Shown here: in pieces, positions 59,369 through 64,000 of the stretch
Position numbering within the stretch: position 1 is the stretch's first letter
How the letters are laid out: every line of letters starts with the position of its first letter
Assembly: GCA_037179515.1 (NCBI GenBank)
Contig: JAXCGZ010020813.1
Location: 93,501 to 157,500, forward strand
DNA length: 64,000 bases
DNA from: Halocaridina rubra
Taxonomy: Eukaryota; Arthropoda; Malacostraca; Decapoda; Atyidae
Direction: 5' to 3'
Translations under genes and position numbers: made by a program
The notes under the pieces: model-generated
Databases searched by the model: none
What the model was told of the DNA's origin: nothing
Seen by the model: the letters and a program-made list of their open reading frames with translations, nothing else

Positions 59369-60640
59369 AGATTGTGGCAAAGAATACGATACAATATATC
59401 TAGATTTTAGCAAAGCTTTTGATAGAGTTCCTCACAAAAGATTAGTTAAAAAGCTGGAAGCTCATGGTATAGGAGGAGCTGTTCTCAGATGGATCAAACA
59501 ATGGTTAAAAGACAGAAAACAGAGGGTTTGCATAAATGGAGAGAAATCGGAGTGGGGCTCGGTTACTAGCGGGGTACCACAAGGCTCGGTACTGGGTCCC
59601 CTATTATTCATCGTATATCTAAATGATCTGGATTCGGATATCAGTAGTAACCTAAGTAAATTCGCAGACGACACTAAAATAGGTAGAACTATAAATGGAA
59701 AAGAAGACATTCATGCTTTACAGGAAGATCTAAATAGATTATCTAAATGGTCGGACAAATGGCAAATGGAATTTAATGTTGAAAAATGTAAAGTAGTTAA
59801 AATGGGTACTATAAAAGAAAATACTAGTTATAAGCTAAATAACCACGAAATCATGAGTTCTCAGTGTGAAAGGGATTTGGGAGTTCTTGTGAGTAGTAAT
59901 CTTAAGCCAAGAGAGCAATGCACAGCAGTCAGAAATAAAGCAAACAGAATTTTAGGATTTATCTCAAGAAGTGTTAGCAATAGGACAGAAAAAGTTATTT
60001 TGCAGCTCTATCTTGCATTAGTTAGGCCCCATTTAGATTTTGCTGTGCAATTCTGGTCACCCTATTATAGAATGGAAATTGAATCCTTGGAGAGAGTGCA
60101 GCGAAGAATGACCAAGATGATACACAATATCAGAAATCTACCATATGAGGACAAATTAAAAAACTTAATCTACATTCTCTAGAGAGGCGAAGAGTTAGGG
60201 GGGATATGATTGAAGTGTATAAATGGTTTAAAGGGATTAACAAGGGAGATATTAATAAAGTTTTAAAAATTCATGATCAAACCAGAACTCGTAATAATGG
60301 ATTTAAGCTTGATAAATTTAGGTTCAGAAGGGAAATTGGTAAAAATTGGTTTGGTAATAGAGTAGCTGATGCATGGAACAGGCTTCCTAGTAGGATAGTA
60401 AATGCCAATACCTTAGACACCTTTAAATGTAGATTAGATAGACATAAGACAGAGGTAGGGTGGGTATGAATAGGTTAGTGCTTATTAGAAAAATCATAAA
60501 AAGAAAAATAGAATAAATAAGTAGAGTAGAATAGAATATTTTAGATATGCTGAAAATACCATTCAAAAATGGAGCTGCCTCGTGTGTGCCAGTAGGCATG
60601 TTGCAGTGTCCTCTATTCTTATGTTCTTATGTTCTTATGT
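59369..60640 (+). mobile_element. Family C CR1-like LINE, copy 2, 5'-truncated
   Basis: It starts abruptly at AGATTGTGGCAAAGAATACG, equivalent to position 7692 in copy 1, and ends with the tandem TTCTTATG units. About two dozen differences from copy 1 over 1.27 kb. It lies in opposite orientation inside family B, between B ORF1 and the B endonuclease. Confidence 0.85.
59371..60469 (+). pseudogene. Family C reverse transcriptase, C-terminal half, one frameshift
   Basis: It reads from DCGKEYDTIYLDFSKAFD through SGVPQGSVLG, FADDTKIG and the thumb to LPYEDKLKN. Then one missing A in an A run at about 60160 shifts the frame and stops it. The last part (60206-60469, MIEVYKWFKGINKGD to TEVGWV) is in the next frame. 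The palm residues are intact, but the endonuclease and fingers are absent. Confidence 0.8.
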
Positions 60641-60952
60641 CTTTCCCTCCCTAGAATATTTACCACGTTGCTGAATATTTACAATATTCTTCAGACCACA
60701 TACTACTCCAAGCTTCCTTATCAGGTCTAAAACCCTAGCTTTATTTTGTTCAAGTCTCCCCTGCCATGTTGACTCTAGGGATTCACTTATGCCTGGGATT
60801 ACCACTGTTTTCTCCCTATCAAGTGCTTGTTTAATAAGTGGATTAGTCCTTTCTATCACAATATCTTTCATTTGTTCTATTTTTGTTTCTTTATAGTCAA
60901 TTGTTTTTACGTTTTCCAGTGCCACCACCCTCATAGCCTCTTTTACTGCCAC
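60641..60952 (-). pseudogene. Family B ORF1 fragment
   Basis: On the minus strand a continuous stretch of about 100 residues reads AVKEAMRVVALENVKT, YKETKIEQMKDIVIERTNP, then ESLESTWQGRLEQNKARV and LDLIRKLGVVCGLKNIV. It is rich in Lys/Glu and probably helical, the usual type of ORF1 in CR1-like LINEs. The frame is cut by the family C insertion and resumes in the 59365 segment. The upstream side joins another B fragment at about 60955. Confidence 0.5.
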
Positions 60953-61237
60953 ACTCCCTTTACTGCATCAGGACCTGTAGTTTTATGGGCATCTAACTCC
61001 ATCAGAGCTTGGCATAACTCTGTGGTTGAAAAGATGCTGTTCTCTAATACCAGCCCATGAGCTCCTATCTCTGCAATCTGGAATTGGGTGTGTTTAATCA
61101 GAGTGAGAAAATCAGCAGACTCTGCCTCCCATAGGACATCCTCTCTCATTACAGTCTTTTCATTTCTTTTTAAAACAGAGTGGCATCGATCCAAATGAGA
61201 TGAATAGCTTCTGCCACCCAAAATGCATTCTTTCTTA
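60953..61237 (-). mobile_element. Chimeric family B fragment (reverse transcriptase fingers)
   Basis: The minus strand reads HTQFQIAEIGAHGLVLENS and LMELDAHKTTGPDA, which is the fingers region of family B. It then joins the ORF1 fragment directly (VKGVWQ, then the 60952 frame). The outer part (61110-61237) contains two units of a repeat with GGGAGGCAGAG that recurs at the right edge. The order fingers-then-ORF1 is not that of an intact element, so a deletion or recombination joined two copies. Confidence 0.5.
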
Positions 61238-61312
61238 CTATAATAATAATAATAATATAATAATAAGACTTTATTTCCAACATACATTGGGTATTCAAAT
61301 ATGGGTGTACAA

Positions 61313-63703
61313 TTAAAATTTACAAGTAAAATCTTCCTTTAAGAGTAACTTCTTAAGATTATATTTAAAAGTATACACTGAACCAGCATTTTTTAGTTCT
61401 CTGGGAAGCTGATTATATAAATGAGGTCCACGAATGTTTATATCTCTTGAGCCAATATCAGTTTTAGACCTTCGTACTAATAAATCTTCCCCTTGACGGG
61501 TAGTTAACCCGGTAACTGAGCTTACTGTAGAAAAATTATACAAGCAATCAGGAATATTGTTTCTTAGTATATTAAAAACAAAGGTACATATATCAAAAAC
61601 ATATTTATCTCTAATCTTTATCCATTCTAGATCTTTTAAAACAGGAGAGATGTGCTCGTATTTTCTTACATTGCCAACAGCCACTCGTGCTGCAAAGTTT
61701 TGTAACTTTTGTATTCTTTGTAATTGAGTCTTATTTGTACATCCCCAAACTTTGAGACAGTAATTAATTAAACTCATAGCTAAGGACTGGACAATTATTA
61801 TACGAGTTGATGTTTCAAATGAGTCTTTTACCCTATTTAGATATATTAGAGTACCCATTACTTTTTTATAAATTTCATCTATATGCATTTCAAAATTCAT
61901 GTAACGGTCAAAATAGACACCTAGGTTCTTTACCGAGTTCATTGACTTAATGATATTACCGTTAAAATTAATATGAAGATTGTCATCAACTTCTGATAAT
62001 AATTGTCTGGATCCGATAAGAATAGATTGGGTTTTAGTTTCATTAAGTAACAGACCATTTTTTAGAAAGTAACGTTTAGCCATATACAAAGTTTCTTCTG
62101 CTCTACGAATAATATTTTCTAAATCATTAATTTCTCCTTCAATTAAGATTTGAGTATCGTCAGCATATTGAATGACATAACAGTTAGGTAAATATTTTAC
62201 TAGATCGTTTACATATATTAGAAAAAGTATAGGTCCTAGGATCGATCCCTGAGGGACCCCAAACAATACCTTCTTGCGACTTGAGACTACATCTTTTATT
62301 CTGACTGACTGGTAGCGGTTTTTTAAATAGTTCTCGAACCAGCTTGGGTCAATGTTCATTTTTTTGCATTTTTCTAATAGAATGGTATGGTGTACACTAT
62401 CAAAAGCTTTAGAAAGATCGAGTAGTAGTAGCAATGATATTTTCTTATTATCTATATTTTTGTATATTTCATCTGATATTTTCAATAAGGCAGTTTCAGC
62501 TGATAATTTTGGCCTGAAACCGTGTTGACTTTTTGCAATAAGTTTATTTTTTTCAAGAAACTCACTTAACTGATTTGCAACAATCTTTTCAAGTATCTTT
62601 GATAAAATTGGTAGTAAAGAGATTGGTCTATAGTTAGAGACGTCGTCAGGATTTCCATTTTTAAAACCAAGAATTACATGGGGATTTTTCCATAAATCTG
62701 GGTAGATATTGGTAACTATGGAAGTATTGATTATTACCGTCAGATAATAAGCTATTACAAATAATGAATCTCTAATAAAACGAAAACAAATTCCATCTGA
62801 TCCATATGCATTAGAGTCTTTCAGATTTTTTATTACTAAGATTACTGTATTACAATCTACTGTAGTAGGGTTAAAGACATCATTACTTCTATTGAATGCA
62901 CTATGTTCTTCCAAATTAACATTATTATTATTATTACTACCATCATCACTATTATCATTACCATTACTACCACCATCATTATTATTTACACCATTATCAA
63001 CATTTCTATTATTATTACTACTACCATCATCATTATTATTACCACCATTACTATTATTGATTTCATTTATTATTTCTTTTTTTGTTTTTTCAAAGGTTTT
63101 TTTCCCCACTTCAGCGAAAAAATTATTGAACTCTTCTGCTTTAGCACTTACATCTACCTCATCGGGTATAATTGATATGTTACTACTTTTATTACAGTTA
63201 TTGGAAAGCATGGTTTTAGCAATTTTCTATGTATCAGAGATATTGCCTTTAGCGTTTTGAAATTCATTTTTGTAATACTGTTTCTTACTGTTACTTAATA
63301 ATGATTTTACTTGTTTCTTATGCTCTGTAAACTTTTCTCTTAAAGGGATATTATCTCTTTGTAGTTTTACTTCATTTTGTAGTTTGTCTCTTTCTTTCAT
63401 AATGTTTTTTATGTCATCTGTTATCCAAGGAGCGGGGGGACGAAATATTTCTCTTGTCACGAGTGGTGCACATCGATCTATACATGATGATAAGACACTG
63501 GTTAAAATATTTACTTGTGTATTAATATTATCGGTATATAGAATTTCATTTAATTTATGTACTTCATTCATAAGTAAACTACAAAGTAATTCTTGTGAAT
63601 AATTTCTTAAGCATCTGAATGTTTTAAAGATTGGTTGTCTCTTTGGTTTGCGAATATTTAGGGACGTTACAATTTCCTCGTGGTCTGCTATAGGGCTTGG
63701 CAT
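61313..63703 (-). pseudogene. Family D reverse transcriptase with one in-frame stop
   Basis: One frame of 797 codons, broken only by a TAG at 63227-63229. Before the stop: a linker with PPAPWITDDIKN and basic helices (NSKKQYYKNEFQ). After it: an Asn/Gly/Asp-rich stretch of about 50 residues from trinucleotide repeats, then the reverse transcriptase with SNAYGSDGICFRF, NYRPISLLPI, LLLDLSKAFDSVHH, GVPQGSILGPILF and the catalytic YADD. The thumb ends in LKDLEWIKIRDKYVFD and a GPHLYNQLPREL segment. The catalytic residues are present, and the stop could be a single G-to-A change from Trp (TGG). Confidence 0.8.
62915..63060. repeat. Trinucleotide-rich low-complexity region inside family D
   Basis: ATT/ATC/ACC-type triplets on the plus strand, coding for Asn, Gly and Asp on the minus strand without breaking the frame. 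Confidence 0.8.
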
Positions 63704-64000
63704 TTCATTTCTTCTTTAATAGGGTAGGTTCAACCTAAGTGAGGAATTCAATAACCTCTGCCTCCCTTATTTCGTTTTCTCTTTCTTTGTAATGTCTTCT
63801 TTCATTCTTGTTACTGAGTGGGTACAAACGAAGTGAAGACCTAACAGTCTTTGTCTCCCATAGTTCATTCTAATTATATTTTCTTCTTCCCATGCTGTAA
63901 GGTGCAAAAATATCTCTTCTACGTTCTCGTGGTGTAAAAGTCGTTTAAATGAGGCAGAATGAGGGGCCAAGGATCCCTATCCTTTGCATCATCCTCCTGC
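63704..64000 (-). repeat. Two related units of about 70-95 bp at the window edge
   Basis: On the minus strand, GGGAGACAAAGACTGTTAGG (from about 63861) and GGGAGGCAGAGGTTATTGAA (from about 63768) begin two similar stretches. Both continue with a CACTT, a GTTTGTACC/GTTGAACC block and AAAGAAGA-type sequence. Related sequence occurs at 61110-61237. The element it belongs to is not recognised; the last 40 bases of the window show nothing. Confidence 0.4.

Larger units (their letters stand above)
48344..60952 (-). mobile_element. Family B CR1-like LINE, broken by three nested insertions
   Basis: Pieces of one minus-strand LINE appear in the right order: ORF1 tail (60641-60952), endonuclease (58449-59365 and 52700-53049), fingers of the reverse transcriptase (52191-52700) and palm/thumb (48344-49362). 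Between them lie a family C LINE (59369-60640), a gypsy LTR element (53055-58443) and an I-type LINE (49366-52190). At the gypsy site, removing the element and one target duplication restores an open reading frame across the join (PPIEK, R, DHCVLL). The 3' untranslated region is missing at the left end, where another LINE adjoins. Confidence 0.75.
61238..63703 (-). mobile_element. CR1/Jockey-like LINE, family D
   Basis: A minus-strand LINE with nearly intact reverse transcriptase, ending in a 3' untranslated region with GAATACCCAATGTATG and GGAAATAAAGT, then ATT-type tandem repeats (61238-61268). The endonuclease is not present, so the copy is 5'-truncated near 63703. Confidence 0.75.

Noticed and set aside
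62892..63260. Leu-rich plus-strand frame resembling a signal or membrane protein
   Set aside because: It is the antisense reading of the triplet-repeat linker in family D.

Overview
The window is animal nuclear DNA, AT-rich and dominated by retrotransposons, with a few host genes. It is most likely from an arthropod and probably a decapod crustacean. This is an inference from three things: scattered CCTAA/TTAGG-type runs (the arthropod telomere motif), LINE 3' tails that I associate with decapod genomes (TTCTTATG repeats; a CAATTAGGTAAT end), and long pure (AT)n arrays. There is no bacterial-style operon, CRISPR array, rRNA, or tRNA gene other than tRNA-derived SINEs.

Host genes. Three paralogous C2H2 zinc finger proteins are the best-supported genes: 2044-3015 (minus, 6 fingers), 24087-25304 (plus, 10 fingers) and 40816-42024 (minus, 8 fingers). 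Each is one coding exon. In all three the finger array is followed by the same unusual four-cysteine module (C-x2-C, 23-24 residues, C-x2-C) and then an acidic tail with SUMO-acceptor-like KxE motifs. The last two share a TELG peptide near the C terminus, and an orphan exon-like stretch at 9434 carries the same peptide. A long disordered, Ser/Asp/Asn-rich coding exon lies at 11284-12868 (minus) behind a clear splice acceptor, and a small acidic exon candidate lies at 16152-16332 (minus).

Mobile DNA, left to right. A 282-bp MITE with 41-bp inverted ends (5115-5396) is followed by a CR1-like LINE (family C) with an uninterrupted 1023-residue endonuclease/reverse transcriptase frame (5721-8792). 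Two LINE C-terminal tails lie at 13.3 and 14.8 kb. An RTE-like LINE (family A) occurs twice, at 18.75-22.43 kb (plus) and 31.3-37.6 kb (minus). The first copy is split by the 3' end of a CR1-like LINE (family B), the second by a Jockey-like LINE (family E). A Tigger/pogo-type DNA transposon remnant lies at 38.3 kb. From 42.6 kb to the right edge almost everything is retrotransposon.

The most striking structure is the nest at 48.34-60.95 kb. One family B LINE on the minus strand has been opened in three places: by an I-type LINE with RNase H (49.37-52.19 kb), by a complete Ty3/gypsy LTR element with a 5-bp target duplication (53055-58443), and by a 5'-truncated family C LINE (59369-60640). The gypsy element itself contains two SINEs, one with a perfect 20-bp target duplication. 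The other SINE ends in the same 3' tail as the neighbouring LINE (family D, 61.24-63.70 kb), which suggests a LINE-SINE partnership.

Dispersed short repeats include a tRNA-derived SINE (S1) with at least eleven copies, a second tRNA-like SINE (S2) with three, a family F repeat with four (one folded back on itself), a hairpin repeat H carrying CCTAA runs with five, an eight-unit minisatellite at 10.6-11.1 kb and two (AT)n arrays.

All alignments and counts were made by eye. Clade names of LINEs are provisional.
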